Shown one piece after another: positions 8,460 through 16,087 of a DNA stretch of 64,000 bases (the first letter of the stretch is position 1; each line of letters opens with the position of its first letter). The notes beneath the pieces are model-generated. The model searched no databases and was not told the origin of the DNA. It saw only the letters and a program-made list of their open reading frames with translations. Source of the stretch: Nocardia mexicana NBRC 108244 (GTDB taxonomy: Bacteria; Actinomycetota; Actinomycetes; Mycobacteriales; Mycobacteriaceae). The position numbers and the translations under genes are program-made. The DNA is taken from the NCBI RefSeq assembly GCF_001613165.1, contig NZ_BDBV01000046.1, positions 1 to 64,000 on the forward strand. The letters are read 5' to 3'.

Positions 8460-8815
8460 GAGTAGAAATCACCCTTCAGCCGGGCTGGAGCGTGGGGCGG
8501 CAGCGGCAGGTCCTCAGTGCGATATCCGTTGGAAGGGTTGACGATTCGCCAGTAGTCGGCCTTCACCTCGTTCCAGAGGGCGTGATGTTCGGGGAACCAT
8601 TCGCGGGCCTGCGCTAGGTCCGGCGGCATGCGCTCGTCGAAGGTCACGTAGCCCGTCTCGGTGTCAGCGGGCATCGGAACATGGCTGCCGTCGGCGCGCA
8701 TCCGGTAGCCAGGTGTGCGGCGGTCGTGCAAGTCGCGAAGGAACACGATCTGTGCATCGTGGCCACGCACGCGCCAACCGGTGATTAAATTGTTAATTCG
8801 TGTGCGGTGCAACAT
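8456..8815 (-). CDS. Hypothetical protein (119 aa)
   Basis: No family is recognised. The protein is soluble, with acidic and aromatic patches (ARE-WFPEHHALWNEVKADYW). The start is very well supported: ATG 8815 lies seven bases after an AAGGAGG Shine-Dalgarno. It follows the winged-helix gene by 12 bp and overlaps the next gene by four bases, so the three are co-transcribed. Confidence 0.6.
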   Translation of the reverse strand: MLHRTRINNLITGWRVRGHDAQIVFLRDLHDRRTPGYRMRADGSHVPMPADTETGYVTFDERMPPDLAQAREWFPEHHALWNEVKADYWRIVNPSNGYRTEDLPLPPHAPARLKGDFYS

Positions 8816-8827
8816 GTTTCAACCTCC

Positions 8828-9112
8828 TTATCTCAGAGTCCCGGTTGTCGTGGCCCGTTGGTGGAGGTTTCCGTAGGTGAACGGCTTGGCGGCCAGGGTG
8901 TTCCGGCCTAGACGTGTGATTTGGAAGCGGTCGCGGTGACCGCCGTGCGCGATGAGCCCACGACCGTGGAGGTTTGCCACGACTCGGCGGGCTTCCCATT
9001 TGGTGAGCCTCGCTGCGGCCTTGATCTGCGGCCGACTAAGTGCTCCTCCGCGAGCGAGAGCCCGCAACGCTCGAGCTTGGGCCGTGGTGAGGCTTCCTTG
9101 CTGCTGGCTCAT
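8828..9112 (-). CDS. Small winged-helix DNA-binding protein
   Basis: This 94-aa protein has a MarR-like or replication-relaxation-like winged helix: helix TTAQARALRALARG, then LSRPQIKAAARLTKWEARRVVANLHGRGLI as the HTH, then a wing (HGGHRDRFQITRLG). It probably binds DNA, either as an operon autoregulator or as an element-maintenance factor. It is divergent from the XRE regulator at 9254 across 141 bp, so the two likely share a control region. Confidence 0.6.
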   Translation of the reverse strand: MSQQQGSLTTAQARALRALARGGALSRPQIKAAARLTKWEARRVVANLHGRGLIAHGGHRDRFQITRLGRNTLAAKPFTYGNLHQRATTTGTLR

Positions 9113-9253
9113 GGTGTCACTCCCACCAGTTGACGGGTTCGTCGGCGTCCCCGGCCTGCGACGGGGGTCTGAACAGACCGGGGAGCCAGCACCTATGTTG
9201 CGCTGGGAATGTGTCCCACTCCACAGACGTCAAGATGCAACTATGATGCGTCC

Positions 9254-10057
9254 ATGCGACGGGAGCGATTGATTCAAGCTCGCAAAGCCACCGGCAAGAA
9301 CCAAGAGGAAGTAGCCGAGTCGGCCCAAGTGGATCGCACCACGATTGGGAAGTGGGAGCGCGGTGAGAGCACGCCGCAGCCGAACCAGCGGCCCGCGTAC
9401 GCTGAAGCATTAGGAGTCAGCCTTCAAGAGCTGAACGCGATGCTCAGCAGCATCCCGCAGGGAGTTGGAGAGATGCCGGATTGGGTGAACACCTACCTGG
9501 CGGGCGAGCAGTCTGCGGACTCTATCGAGAGCTATGAGCCTCGGGCCGTACACGGGCTGCTCCAAACCCGTTCGTACACAGCAGCTTTGGTGAGTCGTGT
9601 CGGCATCTCGGGGGCCTCGGATACCTACGTTCAGAGTGCGGTCGAACAGCGGATCTACCGCCAGAAGCGTGTTCGAAATCAAGACCTGAGGCTTTTGGTG
9701 ATTCAGCCGGAGTGGGCCCTGAGGCTCAAGGTCGGCGACCCAGCGACGATGGTCGAGCAGCTGGAAACTCTGATCGAACTCTCAGAACTACCGAACGTCA
9801 CCGTCCGGGTAGTGACCTTCGACGCCGGGCAGCATGAAGCGCGGCGTCTAGGTGCATTCAGCATCCTGTCGCACCCCTGGGGGTCGACTCCGCGTGTCCA
9901 CCTGGAGCAGTACGGCGGCGGGCAGTTCATCACCGATGCTGAAGAAGTTGGATATTTCAGCTCTGCGTTCGAGCATGCAACGAAAATATCTCTGTCAGTT
10001 GACAAGTCGCGAAAGTTCATAGATGAACTAGCAGAGGAATGGAGAGGTAGGAAATGA
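9254..10057 (+). CDS. XRE-family regulator with DUF5753 (WhiJ-like)
   Basis: This 267-aa protein has an N-terminal XRE helix-turn-helix (RLIQARKATGKNQEEVAE through TTIGKWERGESTPQP, residues 4-45), then a DUF5753 effector domain. The latter includes the ARAVHGLLQTRSYTAAL-like stretch and QRIYRQ. In Streptomyces such proteins (WhiJ class) are encoded next to a DUF397 protein and act as paired developmental or toxin-antitoxin-like switches. The start ATG 9254 is chosen because the HTH begins there. It overlaps the downstream DUF397 gene by four bases. It probably regulates the element or its cargo. Confidence 0.85.
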   Translation: MRRERLIQARKATGKNQEEVAESAQVDRTTIGKWERGESTPQPNQRPAYAEALGVSLQELNAMLSSIPQGVGEMPDWVNTYLAGEQSADSIESYEPRAVHGLLQTRSYTAALVSRVGISGASDTYVQSAVEQRIYRQKRVRNQDLRLLVIQPEWALRLKVGDPATMVEQLETLIELSELPNVTVRVVTFDAGQHEARRLGAFSILSHPWGSTPRVHLEQYGGGQFITDAEEVGYFSSAFEHATKISLSVDKSRKFIDELAEEWRGRK

Positions 10058-10254
10058 GCGCTGACGGCCTGGAATGGCGCGTGTCCAGCTACACGGACAA
10101 CGGGACGTGTGTGGAAGTTGCGGCAGCTCCCAGCGGTGAGATCCTGGTCCGCAACTCGAACAGGCGCGATGCCGGAACCATCGGGTTTACCCGAGCGGAG
10201 ATGGCAGCCTGGATCAAAGGCGTGAAGGCTGGCGAGTTCGACGATTTGGCTTGA
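10054..10254 (+). CDS. DUF397 protein, partner of the XRE regulator
   Basis: This 66-aa protein has the family hallmarks: an N-terminal W-R-x-S-S/Y-T-D-N-G-x-C-V-E-V and a mid-region ILVRNSNRRDAG..I.FTRAEMAAWIKGVKAGEFD. Members are small partners of WhiJ-type XRE regulators, proposed to behave as toxin or anti-repressor. Its ATG overlaps the regulator stop (ATGA), ensuring coupled translation. A 12-bp terminator hairpin follows at 10333. Confidence 0.85.
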   Translation: MSADGLEWRVSSYTDNGTCVEVAAAPSGEILVRNSNRRDAGTIGFTRAEMAAWIKGVKAGEFDDLA

Positions 10255-10332
10255 GTCCTTCGGGGGACGATGGGCAGGCTGGGGGCGTTGGGTACGGCCG
10301 GTAGCCACGACGAGTAGTAGGTAGACGAAAGG

Positions 10333-10361
10333 CCTCTCTCCGAACGGATTTCGGGGAGAGG
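10333..10361 (+). terminator. Terminator hairpin after the XRE/DUF397 operon
   Basis: A 12-bp stem (CCTCTCTCCGAA / TTCGGGGAGAGG, one G-T pair) with a 5-nt loop lies 79 bp downstream of the DUF397 stop. It lacks a long T-run, as is usual in actinobacteria. Confidence 0.65.
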
Positions 10362-10701
10362 TGGTTCGCTCGGTCAGTCATGAGCTCGGCGTGGGTGCGG
10401 GGCTTGGCTTTGCGAGCATGAGATGTCGGCCCGGCTCGGGTTCGCTTGTGCACTCGGAGAAGACCGCCTGTCTGTCCGGTTGAGGCAATCGGTGTGGCGT
10501 AGCGCCGCTTTAGTTAATCGACGGCTGCCGCGAAGAAGTCTTTGGTAGCCGACACCCGTTCGCCGATTCGTGACATACCTGCCAGGGCGGCACCCGTTCA
10601 GCTCAGAGCTGTATTGGTTGCTGCCCGGCATGGCTTTTGCCGACTTTCATAACAATTCGGACACGAGCATCAGCGTTTGTGCTGGTGGGGGCGCATTGCG
10701 T

Positions 10702-10728
10702 TCATGTGATGCAAACAGCATCACATGA
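10702..10728. promoter_or_regulatory. Perfect 11-bp dyad, candidate operator
   Basis: The arms TCATGTGATGC and GCATCACATGA flank a 5-nt loop (AAACA). The half-site CATGTGATG recurs at 10784-10792, about 80 bp downstream, which favours a repressor-binding array over a terminator. The cognate regulator is unknown; the winged-helix or XRE protein of the element are candidates. Confidence 0.5.
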
Positions 10729-11119
10729 GATTGTTGAAGATCACTGGGGTGCGTGGGGATCATGGGTTGTACCGGGGTTACGGCATGTGATGTATCAACC
10801 ATTGATGGAGTGACCCCGTGGACTTTCTTCAAGCACCCTCGTCGAACGCCCCGGCGTGCTTCAGTGCGCGGCCTTGGTGGGTCCTCGCGCGCAGACCTCT
10901 GAATTACGCTGGTAGGCAACGAGTCTCGTCCTGTGCACGCCAGAATCTTTGCTGCACAGCGTATCCGGTTAAGTGCCGTACGCCTGCCTGCCGCTGGGGA
11001 AAGGTGTCTACGTCGAGCGCTGTTGGTGCAGGTAGGCCGCACAAGAAGTGTGGTCCGTTGATGTTGACAGTGCCGGTAGTGGTTGCTGGACAATCGATGT
11101 CGGAAGGAGGTGATGCGAC

Positions 11120-11206
11120 ATGCGTGGCGGCGGACGCCAGCTGCGGGCAGCAGTGGCCCGGCGGGATCGGCCGGGAATGGCTGTGTGCGTTGAGGTTCGA
11201 GCGTGA
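11120..11206 (+). CDS. Possible 28-aa arginine-rich leader peptide
   Basis: The ATG at 11120 is preceded, eight bases upstream, by AAGGAGGTGA, an essentially perfect anti-SD complement. The reading frame encodes 28 residues (MRGGGRQLRAAVARRDRPG onward) and ends 38 bp before a large dyad (11245-11298). Size and position suit a leader or small regulatory peptide. Similarity cannot be assessed, and it may be spurious. Confidence 0.3.
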   Translation: MRGGGRQLRAAVARRDRPGMAVCVEVRA

Positions 11207-11244
11207 GAAACGTTCCGGGGTGTGACGTTTCGACGGTCAGATGA

Positions 11245-11298
11245 GTGTTCTGACGGGCTTTTTGGGGCGAGTTTGCCCCCGGTTTCCCGTCAGAACAC
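11245..11298. repeat. Large nested inverted repeat
   Basis: Perfect 13-bp arms (GTGTTCTGACGGG, 11245-11257; CCCGTCAGAACAC, 11286-11298) enclose an inner GGGGC/GCCCC hairpin (11264-11279) preceded by a CTTTTT run. It can be read as a strong RNA structure, a bidirectional terminator or an origin-type structure. It lies upstream of the transfer genes. Confidence 0.65.
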
Positions 11299-11417
11299 AT
11301 CGGCGCTGGACAGGCCTGGTAACGGGCCTGAACAATGGGGCACAACGACTTTGGAGAGGAGGTTCCGATTGGTCGGATGGTGATCACCCGTAGCCGGTGA
11401 CCAAGATCGTTTTGGGA

Positions 11418-11447
11418 GCCGCCCCCTCGCGGGAACGAGGGGGCGGC
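11418..11447 (+). terminator. 12-bp GC-rich hairpin, terminator-like
   Basis: The perfect stem GCCGCCCCCTCG / CGAGGGGGCGGC with a 6-nt loop follows the TTTTGGGA sequence. It lies 350 bp upstream of the Pra-like gene and may terminate leader transcription ahead of the transfer operon. Confidence 0.5.
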
Positions 11448-11798
11448 CAGCTAAGAAATCGGCTCCGCGCACATGGATTGGACCCCATAGCGGAGTCGGT
11501 TTCCCCAAGCAGAACAGGGGTTCTGCCATGTCCAGGTTAGTTCATGCCGGGCTGCCTGCAAACCGGATCGGTACGTATCAGTACGCGATGAACCGGGTTG
11601 TCGTCGGGTCGTCGGCACGTCGGCGACGGGGCCGCCGTGCGTGGTCGTGGGGGTGTCGCTGGGAGCGTGGTCCTCCTGTTTGTGCAGGTCAGTCGCCTTT
11701 GAAGAGTCCACCGGGAGTGCAGGCAGGCGAGTGACCGGGTCGGCCGTGAGGTCGCCGTGCGCAACAAGACATCGATCACGCAAGGAGACAAGGCCGTG

Positions 11799-12272
11799 AT
11801 GGCTGAGAACAAGAACAACGACGACAGCCGCAGGAATTACCGGATCAAGGTGGAGTTCGCCGACTTCTTCCAATGGGGTCTGTACCAGATCAAACCGGTA
11901 GTGCCGGATACCGAGTACAGCGGCGACCCGAATCGTCCGGGACCGCAGCGACGAGACGACCAAACCGGTCTGCCGATCTGGCGGTTGCCGGTGACCGATG
12001 CGGGTGAACCGAACTCGCGGCGGGCGTCCTACGACGTGTATCTGCTCTCGGACACCGATCCGGTGCCGGGGACGCAGGAGTTCGGGCGGGGTATGCGCCC
12101 GATCGCACTGGAGGGCGTGACGGTGCAGCCGCGCATCGGCGGGCAGGGTGAATACAAGTTCATCCAGTACGTGGTCCGTGCGACCGGGTTCTCCGAGCTG
12201 CCGTCGACGGGCGGTCGGTCCGGCGGTTCCGGCTCGGCGGGTGGGTCCGCCTCGGGCAAGACCGCGAGCTGA
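11799..12272 (+). CDS. Pra-like AICE protein (activator or accessory, upstream of translocase)
   Basis: This 157-aa protein has an N-terminal domain with the layout I associate with the actinomycete proteins annotated as plasmid replication, integration and excision activator: YRIKVEFADFFQWGLYQIKPV, then QTGLPIWRLPVTDAG, then a segment IALEGVTVQPRI ending KFIQYVVRATGF. A Gly/Ser-rich tail follows from about residue 135. In pSAM2, Pra turns on rep, xis and int. It sits 129 bp upstream of the FtsK-like gene, its usual place. ATG 11799 follows an AAGGAG; GTG 11796 is equally possible. Confidence 0.5.
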   Translation: MAENKNNDDSRRNYRIKVEFADFFQWGLYQIKPVVPDTEYSGDPNRPGPQRRDDQTGLPIWRLPVTDAGEPNSRRASYDVYLLSDTDPVPGTQEFGRGMRPIALEGVTVQPRIGGQGEYKFIQYVVRATGFSELPSTGGRSGGSGSAGGSASGKTAS

Positions 12273-12401
12273 CTCGCGAGAGTTCACGGGGCGGGCTCGG
12301 CTGAGCCTGATCGAGCCCGCCCCACTTCACTTCCCGAACCGACGTAATCGGCTGCGGGGTAACAATTTTCGATTGACCTGATGGAAGGTTTCTTACTGAT
12401 C

Positions 12402-13844
12402 ATGGCGCGTTCTGAGTACTCGAACGACAGGAACAGGCAGCAACGCCCGGATGCGTTGGGCGAGTTCGCGATGGCGTTGTTTCTGGGGGCGGGGATGGCG
12501 GTGTATGCGCTGCTGCTGTGGACGTGGTGGGCGTTGTTGTATCCGATGCTGTCGCTGCCGGTGGTGGCCGCGGTGGCGTTGGGCTGGTGGCTGGGCTGGC
12601 CGGTCGGTGTGGCGGTGGGGCTGGCGTCGCTGGTCGGGTGGCTGCTGTGGTGGCAGTACGCGCCCGGCTCGTGGGAGCGGTGGGTGTCGGGCCGTATCCG
12701 GCAGCAGTATTGGTCGTACTACCGGTACCGGCGGCGCTGGAAGACCCTCACGGCGAACCACGGGCTGACTGCGGTCCTCGACCGTGGTGTGCTCACTCCT
12801 CGGTTGGAGAAGGTGGTTATCGGGGATGTGGCCGACGAGTTGACGGTGCGGTTGTTGGAGGGGCAGACGGTGCAGGACTGGGCGCGGCAGTCCGATGCGC
12901 TGCGGCATGCGCTGCGGGCGGTCGGTGTGCGGGTGCGGTCGGCGGAGTCGCAATTCGTTCGGCTGCAAGTGATTCACCGCGACGTGCTGACCGAACCGAT
13001 ACCTCTACCACGCAGAGAACCGGTGAATGTGGACGTGGAAGCGCTCACGATCGGGCTCAACGAACTGGGCGAGCCGTGGACGGTGCGGCTGCTCGGCAAT
13101 CAGTTGCTGGTGGCCGGGAAAACCGGCTCGGGCAAGGGCTCGGTGGTGTGGTCGCTGATCGCCGCTTTGGGGCCGTTGATCCGGTCCAGGATGGTCGAGC
13201 TGTGGCCGATTGATCCCAAGGGCGGCATGGAGATGGGCGCTGCTGAGGAGTTGTTCGCGCGGTTCGTCTACGACAAGGGGCCTGAGGCGGTGGCGATGCT
13301 GCGGGACGCGGTAGCGCTGATGCAGATGCGCGGCGGGAAGTATCGCGGCCGGTGGGAACGCAAGATCACTCCGAGCGTGGACGAACCCCTCGTCGTGCTG
13401 ATCATCGACGAGGCCGCCACGTTGACCTCCTACTACAGCGACCGCAAGGTCAAAGACGAGATCAACCGACTGCTGGGTGAGCTGCTGACCCAGATGCGGG
13501 CCCTTGCGGTGTCGGCGGTCGGCTGCCTGCAAGATCCATCGAAAGACGTCCTCGAGATCCGTCAGCTCTACTCCTACCGGGTCGGATTGCGGATGAGAGA
13601 GCCGACCCATCCGAAGATGCTGTTCGGTGAGGGCGGCCGGGAGCGAGGCGCGTTGTGTGACGAGATCCCGGAAACCATGCCGGGTGTCGCGTACGTGGAA
13701 CACGAAGAGTCCGTGGAGATTACGCGGGTGCGTGCCTACAACGTGACAGACGACGATATCCGCTGGCTGGTGGAGACGTACAAGCCGCGCGGGCCTCGTC
13801 GCGGTGACACTGCCCGCCTGCACGGTGAGGACGGCACTCAGTAA
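12402..13844 (+). CDS. FtsK/SpoIIIE-type DNA translocase (TraSA-like)
   Basis: This 480-aa conjugative translocase would pump double-stranded element DNA into the recipient as a membrane hexamer. It has two or more N-terminal membrane segments (residues about 24-85), then a motor domain with Walker A GKTGSGKGS (239-247) and Walker B VVLIIDEA (331-338). A later LLTQMRALAVSAVGCLQDPS resembles the sensor region. It lacks the C-terminal gamma DNA-recognition domain of chromosomal FtsK, as expected for AICE Tra proteins. The start is uncertain: ATG 12402 has GGAAGG upstream at long spacing, and ATG 12381 would add seven residues. Confidence 0.88.
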   Translation: MARSEYSNDRNRQQRPDALGEFAMALFLGAGMAVYALLLWTWWALLYPMLSLPVVAAVALGWWLGWPVGVAVGLASLVGWLLWWQYAPGSWERWVSGRIRQQYWSYYRYRRRWKTLTANHGLTAVLDRGVLTPRLEKVVIGDVADELTVRLLEGQTVQDWARQSDALRHALRAVGVRVRSAESQFVRLQVIHRDVLTEPIPLPRREPVNVDVEALTIGLNELGEPWTVRLLGNQLLVAGKTGSGKGSVVWSLIAALGPLIRSRMVELWPIDPKGGMEMGAAEELFARFVYDKGPEAVAMLRDAVALMQMRGGKYRGRWERKITPSVDEPLVVLIIDEAATLTSYYSDRKVKDEINRLLGELLTQMRALAVSAVGCLQDPSKDVLEIRQLYSYRVGLRMREPTHPKMLFGEGGRERGALCDEIPETMPGVAYVEHEESVEITRVRAYNVTDDDIRWLVETYKPRGPRRGDTARLHGEDGTQ

Positions 13845-13862
13845 CGCCGTCGAACTGCACAG

Positions 13863-13888
13863 ACGCCCCGTCGAGTGGGACGGGGCGT
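13863..13888 (+). terminator. Terminator after the translocase gene
   Basis: A perfect 10-bp stem (ACGCCCCGTC / GACGGGGCGT) with a 6-nt loop lies 19 bp beyond the translocase stop, separating the transfer gene from the replication/integration operon. Confidence 0.75.
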
Positions 13889-14105
13889 ACTGTGGATAGC
13901 GCCGCGTAGCTAATATCTGACACTCACAATTCTGCGGCCCCTGCGCGTGTAGCGCCCGAGGTACCGAAGTCGGCGGTGCCACACCAATTCTGATTCTCGT
14001 CCGGCGGCCTTCGGGTTCATGGCCGGTTGCCGCGTCCGTCCCTCTTCTCGTGTCGTCCGCTCCTGTCGTGAGCCCTGATCCACTGTCGGACAGGAGATTT
14101 CCGAT

Positions 14106-15809
14106 ATGTCAGAGTCAGGCGCGGCGGGCAGAGGCCCGTCGTTCGATCATGTCGCCGTCGCTACCGCGCTGCGGTTCGGGGTGTGTATCCGGCCGGTCGT
14201 GCTGGAACGACGCGACACCGTCACGGGCGCAAGGGAATTGGTGCCGGTGCCGTGCGGCCACACTCGTGAGTCGGTGTGCCCGCCGTGCGCGAAGAAGCAC
14301 AAAGCCTTGCGCACCGCGCAGTGCCGGGAGGGCTGGCACCTGGACCACGAACCGGAGATACCAAGGGCTGAGCCGACGTTCGATCAGACCGGGCTCATGT
14401 ACTACCGCTCCGACCTCGTCAAGGCACTCGCCGACGCCGAACGCGACGGCAACACCGCCGAACAGACCGAGCTGCGGGAGGAAATCGCCTGGGCCGACGA
14501 ACAACTCACCGCGCTCGGCATGCGCGGGAAATCCCCGGTCATCGAGTCAGCGACCACAGCCGGCGCCGACCCTGTCGACGACGGCGGGAACGTCGACAGC
14601 TGCGACGACGACGGAAAGGAAGACGGGTCGCGGCGGCGGTCGACGCGTCGGCGGGAGGATGTGCCGGAGCTGCCTCGTCTGCCGGTGGCGGCGCGGACGG
14701 TGGGGCGCGAGTATGCGGGGAAGTACCGGCCGTCGATGATGATCACGTTGACCATGCCCAGCTACGGGCGCGTGCATCGTGACGACGGCACGCCGGTCGA
14801 CCCTGACGGCTACGACTACCGGCAGGCGGCGTGGGATGCGGTCTGGTTCTCGCGGTTGCTGTCGCGGTGGATTCAGAATCTGCGGCGCGCGGTCGGCTGG
14901 AATGTGCAGTACTTCGCCAGCATCGAACCGCAGAAACGCGGTGCACCACACGCGCACATCGCGCTCCGCGGGACGGTTCCCAACCGGATTCTTCGGCAAG
15001 TCACCGCGGCGACCTACCACCAGGTGTGGTGGCCTCGCCCCGAACGCATGATCTACGACGGGGACCAGGTGCCGCTGTGGGACCGCGAGGCCAAGACGTT
15101 CGTGGATCCGAACACGCGCGAGCCGTTGCAATCGTGGGCTGATGCGATGGAAGCCACGTTCGATGGTGACGAACCCGCGCACGTCGCGCAATTCGGCGAA
15201 CAGGTCCACGCGAAAGGCATCCTGGGCGGTAGCGAGGAAGCCAACCGCCACATCGGGTACCTGTGCAAGTACCTCACGAAGTCGGTGGATGAGGTGCTGG
15301 AGGCCACCACCGCCCGGCAGCAGGACCACTACGGCCGATTGCACGAAACCCTGTGCCGAACACCGTGTTCGGACCGGTGCGCGGTGTGGCTGCTGTACGG
15401 CATCGTCCCAAAGAGCGCTGGGTCGCGGATGCAGCCGGGAAGGTGCAAGGCGCGTGCCCATCGCCGCGAAACCCTCGGCCTGCCGGGTAACCGGGTGCTG
15501 ACCTCAGAGAAGTGGACGGGCAAGACGCTCGGGGATCACAAGGCCGACCGGATGGAATTCGTGCGCCGAGTACTGGCTGCCGGTGGGATCGACAAACCTG
15601 AGCCCGACCCGCGTCGCTACACGTGGTCGACGCTGGCGGCGGGCACGCGGGTGCCGTCTCGGGCGCATCTGCTGATGTCGGCAATCGCCGAACGCATCGC
15701 GTGGCAGGAGGAATACGACCGGGCTGTGCGGGCCGCTGAACCTCCGAGTGGTGATGGGGCTGCGAATGCTTCGGCAATCGGGAGCACGGATGATGCACAG
15801 CAGCGCTGA
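14106..15809 (+). CDS. Rolling-circle replication initiator (RepSA-like)
   Basis: This 567-aa HUH endonuclease should nick the element's double-strand origin and start rolling-circle replication after excision. An N-terminal Cys cluster (C50-G-H, then CPPC at 58-61) probably binds zinc. The HUH motif is PHAHIAL (H282, H284), and the catalytic tyrosine is likely in HIGYLCKYLTKS (Y385 or Y389). A variable acidic/arginine-rich linker separates the zinc and HUH parts. ATG 14106 follows CAGGAG. Its 3' end overlaps the excisionase gene, so rep, xis and int form one operon. Confidence 0.88.
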   Translation: MSESGAAGRGPSFDHVAVATALRFGVCIRPVVLERRDTVTGARELVPVPCGHTRESVCPPCAKKHKALRTAQCREGWHLDHEPEIPRAEPTFDQTGLMYYRSDLVKALADAERDGNTAEQTELREEIAWADEQLTALGMRGKSPVIESATTAGADPVDDGGNVDSCDDDGKEDGSRRRSTRRREDVPELPRLPVAARTVGREYAGKYRPSMMITLTMPSYGRVHRDDGTPVDPDGYDYRQAAWDAVWFSRLLSRWIQNLRRAVGWNVQYFASIEPQKRGAPHAHIALRGTVPNRILRQVTAATYHQVWWPRPERMIYDGDQVPLWDREAKTFVDPNTREPLQSWADAMEATFDGDEPAHVAQFGEQVHAKGILGGSEEANRHIGYLCKYLTKSVDEVLEATTARQQDHYGRLHETLCRTPCSDRCAVWLLYGIVPKSAGSRMQPGRCKARAHRRETLGLPGNRVLTSEKWTGKTLGDHKADRMEFVRRVLAAGGIDKPEPDPRRYTWSTLAAGTRVPSRAHLLMSAIAERIAWQEEYDRAVRAAEPPSGDGAANASAIGSTDDAQQR

Positions 15810-16071
15810 GCTATCTGGTGGCAAACATTCTTGCGCTTGCCAATCGTGCACCGTTCCAAGGAGATTCGTAGTACCCACCGACGACACAGATCAGGTCTTC
15901 ACGCGAGCGGAGATTGCTCGGCGACTGAAGCTGTCGGAGAAGACGCTGAGGAACTGGGCGGCTATGGAGCCACCGAAAGGGCCGCGCTTCGTCCATGTCG
16001 AAGGTGGGCGCGTCCGCTATCCGGCGAAGGACTACTTCGAGTGGGAAGCCGCGCAACTTGCCCCGCCATGA
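15793..16071 (+). CDS. xis: Excisionase (MerR/BldC-like HTH)
   Basis: This 92-aa protein has a recombination-directionality-type winged HTH in the C-terminal half: VFTRAEIARRLKLSEKTLRNWAAM, then the wing RFVHVEGGRVRYPAKDYFEW. It should bind near the attachment sites and steer the integrase towards excision. The frame lacks a later start codon before the HTH. ATG 15793 is chosen (GGAG eight bases upstream, ATG 15790 adjacent), giving a 17-bp overlap with rep. The N-terminal 30 residues contain three cysteines (HSCACQSC) not typical of Xis. Confidence 0.75.
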   Translation: MHSSAELSGGKHSCACQSCTVPRRFVVPTDDTDQVFTRAEIARRLKLSEKTLRNWAAMEPPKGPRFVHVEGGRVRYPAKDYFEWEAAQLAPP

Positions 16072-16087
16072 TCAGAAGGAGCCGCCA

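Larger units (their letters stand above)
10362..11798. other. Long structured region without convincing genes
   Basis: About 1.4 kb between the regulator pair and the transfer genes contains no gene I can defend. A 135-codon GTG frame at 10818-11225 has a possible Shine-Dalgarno but weak coding bias and ten cysteines. The region is dominated by perfect dyads (10702-10728, 11245-11298, 11418-11447), a very short ORF with an ideal Shine-Dalgarno (11120) and possible leader structures. In AICEs and actinobacterial plasmids such regions can hold control sites, oriT/clt or replication single-strand origins. Confidence 0.5.

Noticed and set aside
10818..11225. 135-codon GTG frame with a GGAG eight bases upstream
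   Set aside because: Weak third-position GC bias, ten scattered cysteines, and a better Shine-Dalgarno for a different frame inside it; likely non-coding.
11245..11298. Assignment of the nested dyad as the rolling-circle double-strand origin
   Set aside because: The rep gene is 2.8 kb away and no conserved nick-site sequence can be recognised; only the dyad is certain.
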